A stretch of DNA of 64,000 nucleotides from Planctomycetota bacterium (lineage in GTDB: Bacteria > Planctomycetota > Phycisphaerae > Sedimentisphaerales > Anaerobacaceae). The DNA lies in assembly GCA_025459125.1 (NCBI GenBank), contig JALORE010000001.1, forward strand, positions 34,766 through 98,765, written 5' to 3'. Positions 15,082 through 22,584 of this stretch are shown piece after piece. The notes under the pieces are model-generated. The model was not told the DNA's origin. It did no database searches and saw nothing but the letters and a program-made list of their open reading frames with translations. A program made the position numbers and the translations under genes. Positions within the stretch are counted from its first letter, which is position 1, and the number at the start of each line of letters is the position of its first letter.

Positions 15082-15664
15082 CGATCCCTAGTTCCTCCCG
15101 CCGCCGCTTGCGGCGCTCGCGCAGGAGGTTGTGCGCCAGGCGGCGCATCTCATCCTTGTTGAACGGCAGCTCCCTACCCTCGGAGGCAGCGCCAGCTATC
15201 TCCTGCTCACTCGCGGCCAGCATTGGCTCGATTGAGGTCAGGATCGCCGCGCGCTTGGTCTCTACCAGATCATCGAGGATGGCGTAAGCCTTGATCATGC
15301 CCTCCCACGAGCGGGGGGCGATGGGGAAGCGCTCGATCCCTCGCTCGTCGACCTTTGGCCGGATGAACTGGAAGACCTTGCCCTTGAGCTCCGATGCCTC
15401 GGCCAGCTCGGCCACCCGAGCTTGAACCAGAGAGACATGCTTCTGCCTAAGCCAGGCGGCCTGCACCCCACGCCAGAACGCCAGACGGCGCTCTACCCAA
15501 TGATGGGTCCGTGCATGTTCCTGGAAGGTCGGAAGCACCAAGTGCTTCGAGAGCATCCGATCCCACCACCACTCCAGTGAACGGCGGTTGGGGTCGGCAA
15601 TGAACTCCGACTCAGTCCGCAGCAAAAGGATCTGCGTGTCCTCGGATGTCACGTCCCTGGCCAA
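14990..15664 (-). CDS. Hypothetical helical protein with acidic tail, 224 aa
   Basis: TTG start at 15664 with GGGAGGA spaced 5 nt upstream. Mostly helical with a Trp-rich block SLEWWWDRMLSKHLVLPTF and a long charged region; the C-terminal part RERRKRRREELGIDDDDDRE is low-complexity and overlaps the methyltransferase start by 92 nt. A DNA-binding or small-terminase-like role is conceivable from size and composition only. No family recognised. Confidence 0.6.
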   Translation of the reverse strand: MARDVTSEDTQILLLRTESEFIADPNRRSLEWWWDRMLSKHLVLPTFQEHARTHHWVERRLAFWRGVQAAWLRQKHVSLVQARVAELAEASELKGKVFQFIRPKVDERGIERFPIAPRSWEGMIKAYAILDDLVETKRAAILTSIEPMLAASEQEIAGAASEGRELPFNKDEMRRLAHNLLRERRKRRREELGIDDDDDREDDEQEPGAISGSGDDQGGMAGPV

Positions 15665-16124
15665 GCAGGTCCTCCCACTGTTGGGTGTCCAGGTCCGGCC
15701 TCTCGCTTCGGGCGAACGCCGCGATCCGGTCGTTCACGTCGGCCAGGAACCGCTGATAGAAGGTCCCGATCACCGCCTTGGCATGTTCTTGCCCCAGCTG
15801 CTCGGGCGACTTGCCCGCGGAGTCCTGGATCGACGGATGGGGGACGGCCATGTACCCCGGAGGGAAATCCACGTCGATCCTGGGAACCAAATGCTGTGTC
15901 AGCGGGTGGGTGTCGAGCTCGACCTTGATCGCCTCGACCGGCAGCTGCAGCTCGCGGGCGATGGCCAGGCGAAGATCCAGCAGCCGGGTCAGGAACACCC
16001 CCCGCCGCGTGATCATGCAGGTGCCCCCCGGTGGGAGGGGGAAACCCGCGCTGGCCATGGCCTCGGCCCACTCGCGGTAAGCGCGATAGCCCTCGGTCAG
16101 GGCGTCAAGCGATTCATTGGCCAT
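15612..16124 (-). CDS. Hypothetical protein, 170 aa
   Basis: Start chosen at ATG 16124 (MANESLDALTEG) because GAGGA lies 8 nt upstream. Helical N-terminus (YREWAEAMASAGFPLPPGG), a middle segment VELDTHPLTQHLVPRIDVDF, then a helical C-terminal third. No known motif. It overlaps both neighbours, as usual in this operon. Confidence 0.6.
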   Translation of the reverse strand: MANESLDALTEGYRAYREWAEAMASAGFPLPPGGTCMITRRGVFLTRLLDLRLAIARELQLPVEAIKVELDTHPLTQHLVPRIDVDFPPGYMAVPHPSIQDSAGKSPEQLGQEHAKAVIGTFYQRFLADVNDRIAAFARSERPDLDTQQWEDLLGQGRDIRGHADPFAAD

Positions 16125-16347
16125 TGGCGGCATCCTCGTATCGCACGATCACCTCCGGCAGATCGCCGATGGTGCTCAGGTCGGGATCAATCCACACGCC
16201 ACGCACGGTAGCTCCCCGGGGCAACACCAGCACCGCCGCTTCGTTGTTGTCCTTGCGAAGCCACGCGGACAGACGCGCGGCGATGTCCTGCATGTGCCGA
16301 TCATCGTCACGCACGCCACTCAACGCCAACAGCAACTTCCGCTTCAT
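16114..16347 (-). CDS. Hypothetical protein, 77 aa
   Basis: The start is ATG at 16347 (MKRKLLLALSGVRDDDRH) preceded by GGAAACCTG; the long track ORF is read-through. An alpha/beta fold with NNEAAVLVLPRGATVRGVWI. It resembles no family I know. Confidence 0.55.
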   Translation of the reverse strand: MKRKLLLALSGVRDDDRHMQDIAARLSAWLRKDNNEAAVLVLPRGATVRGVWIDPDLSTIGDLPEVIVRYEDAANGQ

Positions 16348-16400
16348 CAGGTTTCCTTCACTCGGCCGCCCCACAGTAGCACATGCTCGGCTTGGCCATG

Positions 16401-16943
16401 TCAAGCGCTCCGCAGGATCTTCAGAAAGTCCTCGTACTCGATCCTCACCGGCAAATACCCCTGGTCTTTGGTCTCCGGGAACTCCCCTCCGCAGCAGCGC
16501 ACAAGGTCGGCCAATCGCATGCACGCCACGGCAGATCGAGCTCCCCGCTGGTGACAGATGGCCACTGGCCGGGTCCATCTCCGCTCCGACGGTCCATCGG
16601 CCCGCCGCCAGTGCATTGCCAGATCGCGCTCGGCCTGACGGAGCTTGGCCTCGGGCGAGATGGTTGCCGAGTCCTGGAGCTCCATCCACCAGGAACAGGG
16701 GGCAATCACGTCCGGCTCGTGAGCATTCCGACCCTGCTCCCCGCGGCGCACGGTCGTGCCGGCCATCGCGGCCTTGAGCGTCTTCCTGTCAGCCGCGGCA
16801 ATCGCGGCCAGCACCTCCGGCGCGTCGTAGATTTCCCGGAGGTCCCGCGCCACCTGCTGCTCGAACGCCTTGCCCTTCCTACGCGAGCGCCGGCCCGCCG
16901 CCTGGCGTTTGGGATCCTTGGCCAGCTTCTCGCTGCTCGGCAT
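16401..16943 (-). CDS. Putative Holliday-junction-resolvase-like nuclease, 180 aa
   Basis: The order GKAFEQQVARDLREIY, VRRGEQGRNAHEPDVIAP, SWWMELQDSATISPEAKLRQ, PVAICHQRGARSAVACMR matches a phage PD-(D/E)XK resolvase pattern (N-terminal Glu, Asp before a strand, E-x-K on the next strand). Here the E-x-K position reads ELQ, so the Lys is replaced; activity is therefore uncertain. Expected role: branch resolution of replicating DNA before packaging. GAGGGGG lies above the ATG at 16943. Confidence 0.6.
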   Translation of the reverse strand: MPSSEKLAKDPKRQAAGRRSRRKGKAFEQQVARDLREIYDAPEVLAAIAAADRKTLKAAMAGTTVRRGEQGRNAHEPDVIAPCSWWMELQDSATISPEAKLRQAERDLAMHWRRADGPSERRWTRPVAICHQRGARSAVACMRLADLVRCCGGEFPETKDQGYLPVRIEYEDFLKILRSA

Positions 16944-17334
16944 GTTCTACCCCCTCGGTCATCAGACGCTTGGCCTCGGCCACATGCAACGGCCGCAGCT
17001 GGACGTAGTGGACGTTCGATGTCACCAGCAACACCGGCATGCGCAAGTTGGCCTCACTCATCCGGCGCAGGTCCTCGCCCATGGCGTCGGGCAACCCCAT
17101 TGGCACGACACAGATCGCCAGCTCGGGCGACAGGTCCAGCTGGTCACCCTGGGCCCCCACGCGGAGGTTGTTCAAATGGATCCTGTGGCCACACTGCTGG
17201 CACTTGATCGAAGCCGCGTAGCGAACGCCGCGCACCAGGATGTTGTGCTCCCCCACCTCGGCGATCCGCTTGGCCACCCCATCGAACAACTGGGTCATCT
17301 TGTACCAGGTGGGCTTTCGCAGGGCATCTTTCAT
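16879..17334 (-). CDS. Hypothetical zinc-binding protein, 151 aa
   Basis: Contains IKCQQCGHRIHL (CxxC-G-H knuckle) and a C-terminal part AICVVPMGLPDAMGEDLRRM. The last about 20 residues (EHAEQREAGQGSQTPGGG) look out-of-frame. A run of five Gs just before the next start (16950-16954) would give TAG immediately if it were one G shorter, so the tail may come from an indel. Function unknown. Confidence 0.6.
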   Translation of the reverse strand: MKDALRKPTWYKMTQLFDGVAKRIAEVGEHNILVRGVRYAASIKCQQCGHRIHLNNLRVGAQGDQLDLSPELAICVVPMGLPDAMGEDLRRMSEANLRMPVLLVTSNVHYVQLRPLHVAEAKRLMTEGVEHAEQREAGQGSQTPGGGPALA

Positions 17335-17666
17335 GGTTGCACCCCCAGGGCCGCCTCGGCCGTGCGATGCAGCAGGGCCGAGAGTAGTTGGCGTTTCAGG
17401 GTCTCGAACATCGGGATCGGTACATGCCCGAATGCCTGCAGGGCCATCAGCGTCCCGATGGCCTGGCCATGGTAGAGCATGAGCTTTCTCTCCCAGCGCA
17501 GGTACGCCACGCTCGTCAGCTGATCAGTCGGTGGCGGTGGTTGTCGGCGGATGGTTTCATACACCGCCTGGATCCGCTCAAGCACGTAGTTCTGCGCCTG
17601 CTCGGGCGTCGCCAGTTGCCCGGCCACCACTCGCGGATCGACGATCAGATGGTCCTCGACGGTCAT
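17331..17666 (-). CDS. Hypothetical protein, 111 aa
   Basis: The start is ATG at 17666 (MTVEDHLIVDPRVVAGQL), overlapping the upstream stop by ATGA. Helical: PEQAQNYVLERIQAVYETIR and a hydrophobic end. No recognised motif. Confidence 0.6.
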   Translation of the reverse strand: MTVEDHLIVDPRVVAGQLATPEQAQNYVLERIQAVYETIRRQPPPPTDQLTSVAYLRWERKLMLYHGQAIGTLMALQAFGHVPIPMFETLKRQLLSALLHRTAEAALGVQP

Positions 17667-18031
17667 GACACGACCTTCCCGCCGTTGCCAGGGACCGCCT
17701 GCTCGGCCAGCTCCTCGCGCCCGGCCCGGGCCGCCGCCTCGATCAGAATGCCGTAGCCGGCGATGTCCAGTCCGGGCGACTCGAAGGCCCGTCCACAATG
17801 GGGGCATGGAATGTGGCCGGCCAGATGGTCTGTGCCTGTGGCCAGCCGGAACAGCTTGTCGATCAAGCGCGTGACCGCCAAGAGCGTGCGGAACTGACAG
17901 ACCGCGACGCCGTTGGGGTAGAGCGCCTCAAGCACCTTGCAGCTCAGCCGGAACGACTCGCCGTACTGCCTGTTCTTCGTCTCGACCAGCTGGCCGATCT
18001 CGGTGCCGATCTTCTCGAACTCACCACTCAC
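17663..18031 (-). CDS. DUF1599-like (nucleotide-modification-associated) protein, 122 aa
   Basis: GTG start at 18031 coupled by GTGA. The phrase TKNRQYGESFRLSCKVLEALYP, then LLAVTRLIDKLFRLATG, resembles the KNxDYGxSF core of the all-helical MazG-like DUF1599 family, which is seen near phage nucleotide-metabolism genes. A CPHCGRAFES zinc knuckle is inserted near residue 75. It may act on or bind nucleotides; substrate unknown. Confidence 0.5.
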   Translation of the reverse strand: MSGEFEKIGTEIGQLVETKNRQYGESFRLSCKVLEALYPNGVAVCQFRTLLAVTRLIDKLFRLATGTDHLAGHIPCPHCGRAFESPGLDIAGYGILIEAAARAGREELAEQAVPGNGGKVVS

Positions 18032-18630
18032 TTGTCGTCTCCCTTTCTCTTGAACTTCGCCGCATCGGGACAGGTGGCGAAGTGGTTGCAGGCGTCTCCG
18101 TCGTAGGGCGTGATCTTCCCGCGCTTCGTCCGAACAAACCAGATCGTGGCCGTGCAAGTCGGTCCCTTGCAGGGCAGGCGGTCACCCACCACGTCCAACA
18201 ACCTCCGGATGTTCTCGCGGAGCTCGGAGACCAGGTCCTGGAGCTTCAGCCGCTCGCCGATCAGCTCCTCGCACCGGGCCTTCCAGGTGAGGTCCGGGAA
18301 CTCGTGCTCTCCGACGTAGACCTGTCGACGCAGGGACCGATTCTCTTCCTCCAGGTCCGAGACCCTGCGCACGAGGTCCATCCAGTCGTAAGCGACCGAC
18401 TGGCCTTCCACCATGGGCGTTGGTATGGTTGTGACGGTCTGCCCCCACTCTCTGGACATCGCCTCACGCGCGGCGTTGGCGGCCTCGTTAGCCAGGGCCT
18501 CTTGTGGCTGGCACGGGACTGACGATGTCAGGACCCTCGCACCAATGACCGTAGCCACGGGCAACCCACCTGGGCCGAGGGCCGAAACCTTGACCTTGAC
18601 CGAAAACCTATCAGCAACTACTGGCCCCAC
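18028..18630 (-). CDS. Coiled-coil protein with C-terminal zinc ribbon, 200 aa
   Basis: GTG at 18630 is preferred (GGAGG five nt upstream) over the GTG at 18642. A long helix RRVSDLEEENRSLRRQVYV continues into a second helical block (LIGERLKLQDLVSELRENIR). The C-terminus has LPCKGPTCTATIWFVRTKRG followed by ACNHFATCPDA, a zinc-ribbon layout common in phage proteins of unknown function. Probably a homodimer through the coiled coil. Confidence 0.6.
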   Translation of the reverse strand: MGPVVADRFSVKVKVSALGPGGLPVATVIGARVLTSSVPCQPQEALANEAANAAREAMSREWGQTVTTIPTPMVEGQSVAYDWMDLVRRVSDLEEENRSLRRQVYVGEHEFPDLTWKARCEELIGERLKLQDLVSELRENIRRLLDVVGDRLPCKGPTCTATIWFVRTKRGKITPYDGDACNHFATCPDAAKFKRKGDDK

Positions 18631-18935
18631 TTGGCCCTCCACATTGCGAACACCGGACGCGGGATCGTGTAGCGGACGATCCTGCCGGTGGGCTGCATGT
18701 TCACGCGATAGGCCATGGTATCAGGCGTTGACCGCTCGTGATCGGGGGTGATTGTGGGGTTCCCGTATTCCGGCAAGTCCACCACGATGTCGCCGGTTTC
18801 GCGGCATTGGCGCTCAACCTTCTCGGCCGCGATAAATACCCGCCTATCCTCTCGCGCAACCAACAACGAAGCGCAGGTTTCGCTGATGGCCTTGTTCATG
18901 GCCTTGTTCATGCGCTCTCGTAACAACTCTTCCAT
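18618..18935 (-). CDS. Hypothetical protein, 105 aa, with 12-bp tandem repeat
   Basis: MEELLRERMNKAMNKAISET: the MNKA repeat reflects an in-frame 12-bp tandem duplication (18886-18909). GGAGG lies above the ATG at 18935. The C-terminal half is beta-rich (YRVNMQPTGRIVRYTIPR). No family recognised. Confidence 0.6.
   Translation of the reverse strand: MEELLRERMNKAMNKAISETCASLLVAREDRRVFIAAEKVERQCRETGDIVVDLPEYGNPTITPDHERSTPDTMAYRVNMQPTGRIVRYTIPRPVFAMWRAKWGQ
18886..18909. repeat. In-frame 12-bp tandem duplication
   Basis: ATGGCCTTGTTC twice in a row on the plus strand, giving a repeated MNKA in the 105-aa protein. Confidence 0.9.
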
Positions 18936-18950
18936 TGCTGCACGCCTCCT

Positions 18951-19535
18951 TCACTCTAAGATGGGGGGCAAATCGTCACGTCCAGACGGCCGCCCGAACG
19001 CCGCGGCTGCGAGCTCGGAACAGGTGGCGATCATCCGTCGCAACAGGGCCTTGTCCAGAACAACGCGCGCCCAGAAAGCGGCCTTCTTCGGATCGGCTCG
19101 GTGAAGCATAACCGTAGCGGCCTCATCCGGCGGGGGCTTGCCACTGTGGCACGCCTCCTGGAGAGCAGCGAAGATGCTGGCATGCCCGGGATGGTAGAAG
19201 TCCTGCCGGGAAAGAGCGCCGACTAGATATTCCGCCGCGTCAACAGGGCCGTTGGCGATGATCGAAAGAACGCTTTTCTCGGCTTCGAGGTTGTGCGGCA
19301 TGGCGCGCCCCTCGCGCTTGTCATGGCGCGCCTTACACGCTGGCTCCTGACTCTTTTGGGTCTTCCCCGCGTACTCTCCGCACCAGTCGTCTGACATCAC
19401 ATCTGGCCAATATGAATCAAGGACCCTTTCGACAGGGTTGCACACCACTTGTGGCGCCCGCCTCCGACACTCGGAAATCTCTTCTTCCTCGTCGTGCTGA
19501 TTGAAATAGAAATACCGGCAATCTTCGCATTTCAT
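18951..19535 (-). CDS. Zinc-finger/DnaB N-terminal-domain protein, 194 aa
   Basis: Start at ATG 19535 (MKCEDCRYFYFNQ), with AAAGGAAG spaced 7 nt. Residues 1-60 are a Cys-rich unit (CEDC, SECRR, SDDWCGEY). From about residue 79 the sequence MPHNLEAEKSVLSIIANGPV, then LSRQDFYHPGHASIFAALQE, is a clear DnaB-type helicase N-terminal helical domain. There is no RecA-like helicase domain; the protein ends about 95 residues later. An internal ATG with GAGGGG before it (MPHNLEA) could give the DnaB-N part alone. It may bridge host DnaB or its loader to the phage origin, or compete for the loader. It lies in the same operon as a DnaC-like gene. Confidence 0.7.
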   Translation of the reverse strand: MKCEDCRYFYFNQHDEEEEISECRRRAPQVVCNPVERVLDSYWPDVMSDDWCGEYAGKTQKSQEPACKARHDKREGRAMPHNLEAEKSVLSIIANGPVDAAEYLVGALSRQDFYHPGHASIFAALQEACHSGKPPPDEAATVMLHRADPKKAAFWARVVLDKALLRRMIATCSELAAAAFGRPSGRDDLPPILE

Positions 19536-19548
19536 GGTCATCTTCCTT

Positions 19549-19701
19549 TCATCGGCAGCAGCCGAATGTCAGTTGTTGCGCGGCCATTGCCCGCTCGCGC
19601 CGCCAGCGACAAACCAAGGCCATCCGACAAACGAACCCGCGGCCAGTCAGCCGCAGGTCCCGTTCAGGCAAAAACTCTCCGCACCGTCGACAAGCTACCA
19701 T
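19549..19701 (-). CDS. Small Cys-containing protein, 50 aa
   Basis: ATG at 19701 (MVACRRCGEFLPERDLRL) overlapping the upstream stop; CxxC near the start, one further Cys (GFVCRMALVCRW), Arg-rich. Zinc-knuckle type, too short for further assignment. Confidence 0.5.
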   Translation of the reverse strand: MVACRRCGEFLPERDLRLTGRGFVCRMALVCRWRRERAMAAQQLTFGCCR

Positions 19702-20699
19702 TCCGGCTGGCTCGTTTTGGTGCCCCACATCTCGTCGTCGATCCATGCGCGCAGTTCCTTGTTCGCCACCAACAGCCCCGAGCCCTTCGGCCGCTTCACC
19801 CGGGCCAGCCCGTCGAAGTCGCCGGCCATCAGTCCCAGCACCGGAACCGCGCTCCACTTCTCGATGGTCGCGAGCTTGTTCGCCCAGTGGCTCGCCCAAC
19901 AGAGCTCCTCCAGCCCGACGGCCACGGCGATCCAGCGGATGTCCGACCAGGGTGACGCCTTGAGCTTACCCTCCCAGCCGGTGCCCTCGACCGGGATATC
20001 CGGCTTCTGCGGGAGCTTCCCGCGCAAGAGCGCAACCCCGGCGTCGTCGGCCAGCATCAGCCCCTTGTCCGGGAAGCCCGGGCAGCGCATGCCGCTGGTC
20101 AAACCGGCAATCACCCCGTCCTCGGGACGCCACAGGCGGCTCACGAGCTCGCGCAGCCCCTGGGTGGAAGAATCCCGACCGCGCACGAGGTCCAGAATCT
20201 GGTGGCTGATGGGATCCAGCCCGAACAGCTGGCCATCCTGGCGCATTAGCGTGGGCCAGCCGGTCTCACCCACGTTCTCCTGCCGCTCGGACAGCGGCGT
20301 CACGTCCATGACCATCCCGTCGATCACCGCCAGCTTCCGGCTGTGATCGCCCTCGGGAACCGCGGGGTCAACCCCCACGATCAGCTCCACATCCCGCGGA
20401 TCAACCCGCTCGGGCGGCCCCTCCTGGGTCAAGCGCGTGATGCTCTGCCCGTACACCTGGCGGTCGCGAGCCTCGGTTGCTGGCGTCTGAATCTGCCGGC
20501 GGTATCCCACGTCCTCCGGCCCATTGGGCCGCGGTTCCACCTCGTCCGGACCGGCGACCTTGCCCCGCCGGTCGAACAGCAGACGCTGGCCTTTCAGAGA
20601 CGCTCGCTCAACCTCGTCGCGCTTCTTCACCGCCCTGCTCATGGACTCCTCAAACGGGTTCTGAGGGGAGTTGAGCATCTCCTCGAACGTCCTGGTCAT
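19695..20699 (-). CDS. Hypothetical protein in replication operon, 334 aa
   Basis: MTRTFEEMLNSPQNPFEESM with a basic N-terminal region, then a mixed domain starting ELIVGVDPAVPEGDHSRKL, with later GMRCPGFPDKGLMLADDAG and EELCWASHWANKL. The GVDPAVP start of the core is reminiscent of actin/RNase H-type beta strands but no full motif set is present. It is coupled to the DnaC-like gene by overlap (ATGA), so a replication role is likely by position. Confidence 0.6.
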   Translation of the reverse strand: MTRTFEEMLNSPQNPFEESMSRAVKKRDEVERASLKGQRLLFDRRGKVAGPDEVEPRPNGPEDVGYRRQIQTPATEARDRQVYGQSITRLTQEGPPERVDPRDVELIVGVDPAVPEGDHSRKLAVIDGMVMDVTPLSERQENVGETGWPTLMRQDGQLFGLDPISHQILDLVRGRDSSTQGLRELVSRLWRPEDGVIAGLTSGMRCPGFPDKGLMLADDAGVALLRGKLPQKPDIPVEGTGWEGKLKASPWSDIRWIAVAVGLEELCWASHWANKLATIEKWSAVPVLGLMAGDFDGLARVKRPKGSGLLVANKELRAWIDDEMWGTKTSQPEW

Positions 20700-21400
20700 C
20701 GGATGGTCTCCCTCGGCACGACCAGCGCCGCGCCCTCAGCCTGGATGCGAGACATCAGGCGCGCGTCGTACCTCTGCCCGATGTCCTCGGGCCCGAGGTT
20801 GGTGGTGCAGATCGTCAGCCGCCCGGCATCCCACCGGCGCAACAACAGCTCCTCGACGTTGGTCGTGTCTTGCTCGCGCTCTCGGCCGAGGTCGTCCAGA
20901 ACCAGGGCGACACAGCGGGCCTCGGAACAGTCTCGCTGTTCGCGAGCGGGAATCTGGCAGAAGTCCCAGGCCGTGACGAACAGCCCCCCGGCTCCGATGT
21001 CCGGCTGGTCATCGATCACCAGCTGGTCGCGCCGACGATGGCGCTCGGCCAGGGCCCAGCAGGCGGCGACGGTCTTGCCGGTCCCCGGGGGTCCGGCGAT
21101 CATCACCAGGCGCTTGCCATCGACCACCGCCTGGTTGGTCGACGAAGTCACCAAGCGCTTGCGGTCGATTCGTTGGATCGTCTCCAGGATGGCCGGGGGG
21201 ATCCGCGAGCCGCTGGTCAGCCACGCCTGTCGCCGGGCTTCCGCCTGCCGCAACTGGAAGTCGCGCCACTCGCGCGCTCGCTCGGCGGCGGTCTCGGGGT
21301 CGACCGCGGCCATGGCGCGATTGGCAATCTCCTTCAGCCGCGACCCGATGAGCTCTCCGGCCTTGACCGGCCCGCTGTCGATGGCCAGCACCTTGCGCAT
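20696..21400 (-). CDS. DnaC-like AAA+ helicase loader, 234 aa
   Basis: Start ATG at 21400 (MRKVLAIDSG) with AGGAGGAG 9 nt upstream; the track ORF runs back into the initiator gene. Walker A AGPPGTGKT (102-110), Walker B VALVLDDLG (164-172), sensor-1 TICTTNL (196-202) and an arginine region RLMSRI (214-219) define a DnaC/IstB-type ATPase. Expected job: deliver host DnaB-type helicase to the phage origin opened by the upstream initiator, as lambda P or DnaC do. Confidence 0.85.
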   Translation of the reverse strand: MRKVLAIDSGPVKAGELIGSRLKEIANRAMAAVDPETAAERAREWRDFQLRQAEARRQAWLTSGSRIPPAILETIQRIDRKRLVTSSTNQAVVDGKRLVMIAGPPGTGKTVAACWALAERHRRRDQLVIDDQPDIGAGGLFVTAWDFCQIPAREQRDCSEARCVALVLDDLGREREQDTTNVEELLLRRWDAGRLTICTTNLGPEDIGQRYDARLMSRIQAEGAALVVPRETIR

Positions 21401-21438
21401 GCGCAGCAGCTCCTCCTGAGCCCGTTCGATGATCTCGC

Positions 21439-22314
21439 TTATAGCCGGATCGCTTTTCGTTCGATGGCCTCGATCATCTCTTTGGTGGTCTCCACCTTGT
21501 GCACACCGTTGGAATTGCCGGACTTTTGTCTCTTGAACTGGCGCTCGATCTTGTCGAAAAACTCCCAGAATCGCGCGGCCCCGGTCACCACCTCCGACCA
21601 ATGGCCTCCGTCCTTCCACCGGGGGCTTGACATGATCGCCCAGCGGGCAACCTCCTGAGCGTAGGTGGCGGACGAAAGCAGGTCCGTCTTTCGTCGGGCC
21701 GCCAGTCGCTCGATTCCGGCATCCGAGGTTGTCAGGTCCAGAGCCTCGGGTTCTCCCGCTATCCCTAGAAGATTGTTGAAAGAAGAAAGAAAAAGGTGGG
21801 TGTGTGCGCGCGGTGGTGAAGCGCTTGTAACGTTACAGTCTGTTTCGGTAACGGGATGTAACGCTACCGTGTAACTTTCTGTAACGTTACCCTCTCCTCT
21901 CCTCTCCTCTCCTCTTATCTTATCTTCTCTTATCTGATCTCCTCTGGAGGGGAGTGCAGAGGGGAGGTTTTTTTTCGCCGCCCGGTGTCGCCGCACGCGC
22001 TCGGCCGAGGATGGGATTCTTGTCTGATGGTCCATCCAATCATGCACCAGAAGGCGGCCGTCTTCGGTGCGGTCTATCAGACCGACTTCGATTGCTCGCT
22101 CCATGGCCGGCGGCAGCTGTTCCATGTGCTCCGGTGGCCACAGAGCCGCTCGCGCGATGATGTGGGGTTTCCACATTCTGGTTACGTCTCCGGTTTCCGG
22201 GCTGTGGCGCATCGACAGCCGCCATATTGTCTCGACGACATTGGCCGCCCAAAACCCTGCCTCTTGAAATTTGAAGTGATCTCTGTGGTTTATGTCATCC
22301 TTGAGCCAGGTCAT
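21439..22314 (-). CDS. Lambda-O-like replication initiator/replisome organiser, 291 aa
   Basis: Start ATG at 22314 (MTWLKDDINHRDHFKFQ) with GGAAGAGG upstream. The N-terminal third (ERAIEVGLIDRTEDGRLLVH, then DWMDHQTR) is a winged-helix of the DnaD/replisome-organiser type. A low-complexity linker follows (SAERVRRHRAA, then REDKIRGEERRGEG, and VTESYTV repeats), whose DNA carries iteron-like repeats and a homopurine tract. A helical C-terminal domain (TYAQEVARWAIMSSPRWKDG) probably contacts the loader or helicase. The order initiator then DnaC-like loader copies the lambda O-P arrangement. Confidence 0.75.
   Translation of the reverse strand: MTWLKDDINHRDHFKFQEAGFWAANVVETIWRLSMRHSPETGDVTRMWKPHIIARAALWPPEHMEQLPPAMERAIEVGLIDRTEDGRLLVHDWMDHQTRIPSSAERVRRHRAAKKNLPSALPSRGDQIREDKIRGEERRGEGNVTESYTVALHPVTETDCNVTSASPPRAHTHLFLSSFNNLLGIAGEPEALDLTTSDAGIERLAARRKTDLLSSATYAQEVARWAIMSSPRWKDGGHWSEVVTGAARFWEFFDKIERQFKRQKSGNSNGVHKVETTKEMIEAIERKAIRL
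21827..21890. repeat. Iteron-like GTAACGTTAC repeats inside initiator gene
   Basis: GTAACGTTAC at 21827-21836 and 21881-21890, GTAACGCTAC at 21858-21867, and single GTAAC half-sites at 21848 and 21871. Start-to-start distances are 21, 10, 13 and 10 bp, near helical phasing. They encode the VT-rich linker of the initiator. Lambda-type phages keep initiator-binding iterons inside their O gene, so this is a candidate origin. Confidence 0.6.
21891..21945. repeat. Homopyrimidine/homopurine tract next to iterons
   Basis: CCTCT pentamer repeats on the plus strand run into TTATCTTATCTTCTCTTATCT. The tract is almost purely purine on the coding strand and lower in G+C at its right end, adjoining the iterons. 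It encodes RGDQIREDKIRGEERRGEG. Such tracts next to iterons serve as unwinding elements in lambdoid origins; here this is inference. Confidence 0.5.
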
Positions 22315-22492
22315 GGGCCTCTTCCTGATCTTTCTCGAACTCCGCAAGGGCTCGCTCAAGCAGACAGAGGGCCAGGGAATGGCGGGTCATCCTGACGGGT
22401 GTTCCGCCAGGCAAACGGGCCGTGTTTTTGATGCGGTCCAGCCTCTCAAGCACGGTTGACGACACGCGCAGGTGAAGATGCCCCTCGGACAC
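22295..22492 (-). CDS. Ribbon-helix-helix-like regulator, 65 aa
   Basis: GTG start at 22492 with AAGGAGAG upstream. Size and order LHLRVSSTVLERLDRIKN, then MTRHSLALCLLERALAEFEK (short strand, two helices), fit Arc/CopG-type RHH repressors. It is the first gene behind the promoter at 22.5 kb, which has paired direct repeats upstream, so autoregulation is likely (inference). Confidence 0.55.
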   Translation of the reverse strand: MSEGHLHLRVSSTVLERLDRIKNTARLPGGTPVRMTRHSLALCLLERALAEFEKDQEEAHDLAQG

Positions 22493-22519
22493 GGTACTCT
22501 CCTTGGTGGGAACGCGCGA

Positions 22520-22549
22520 ACAATAGGCACAATAAACTCACGATGTCAA
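22520..22549 (-). promoter_or_regulatory. Strong sigma70-type promoter of replication operon
   Basis: TTGACA (22549-22544, perfect), 18-bp spacer, TATTGT (22525-22520). It lies 28 nt above the GTG of the RHH gene, in a non-coding gap. The spacer is relatively AT-rich for this genome. It should drive the replication genes down to the terminator at 13.3 kb. Confidence 0.72.
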
Positions 22550-22584
22550 CCCCTGCAGAACCCAGTGATGCGGGCCTGCCATTT

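Noticed and set aside
14990-15664. Small terminase subunit assignment
   Set aside because: Size and helical content fit loosely, but no helix-turn-helix motif or adjacency to the large subunit supports it.
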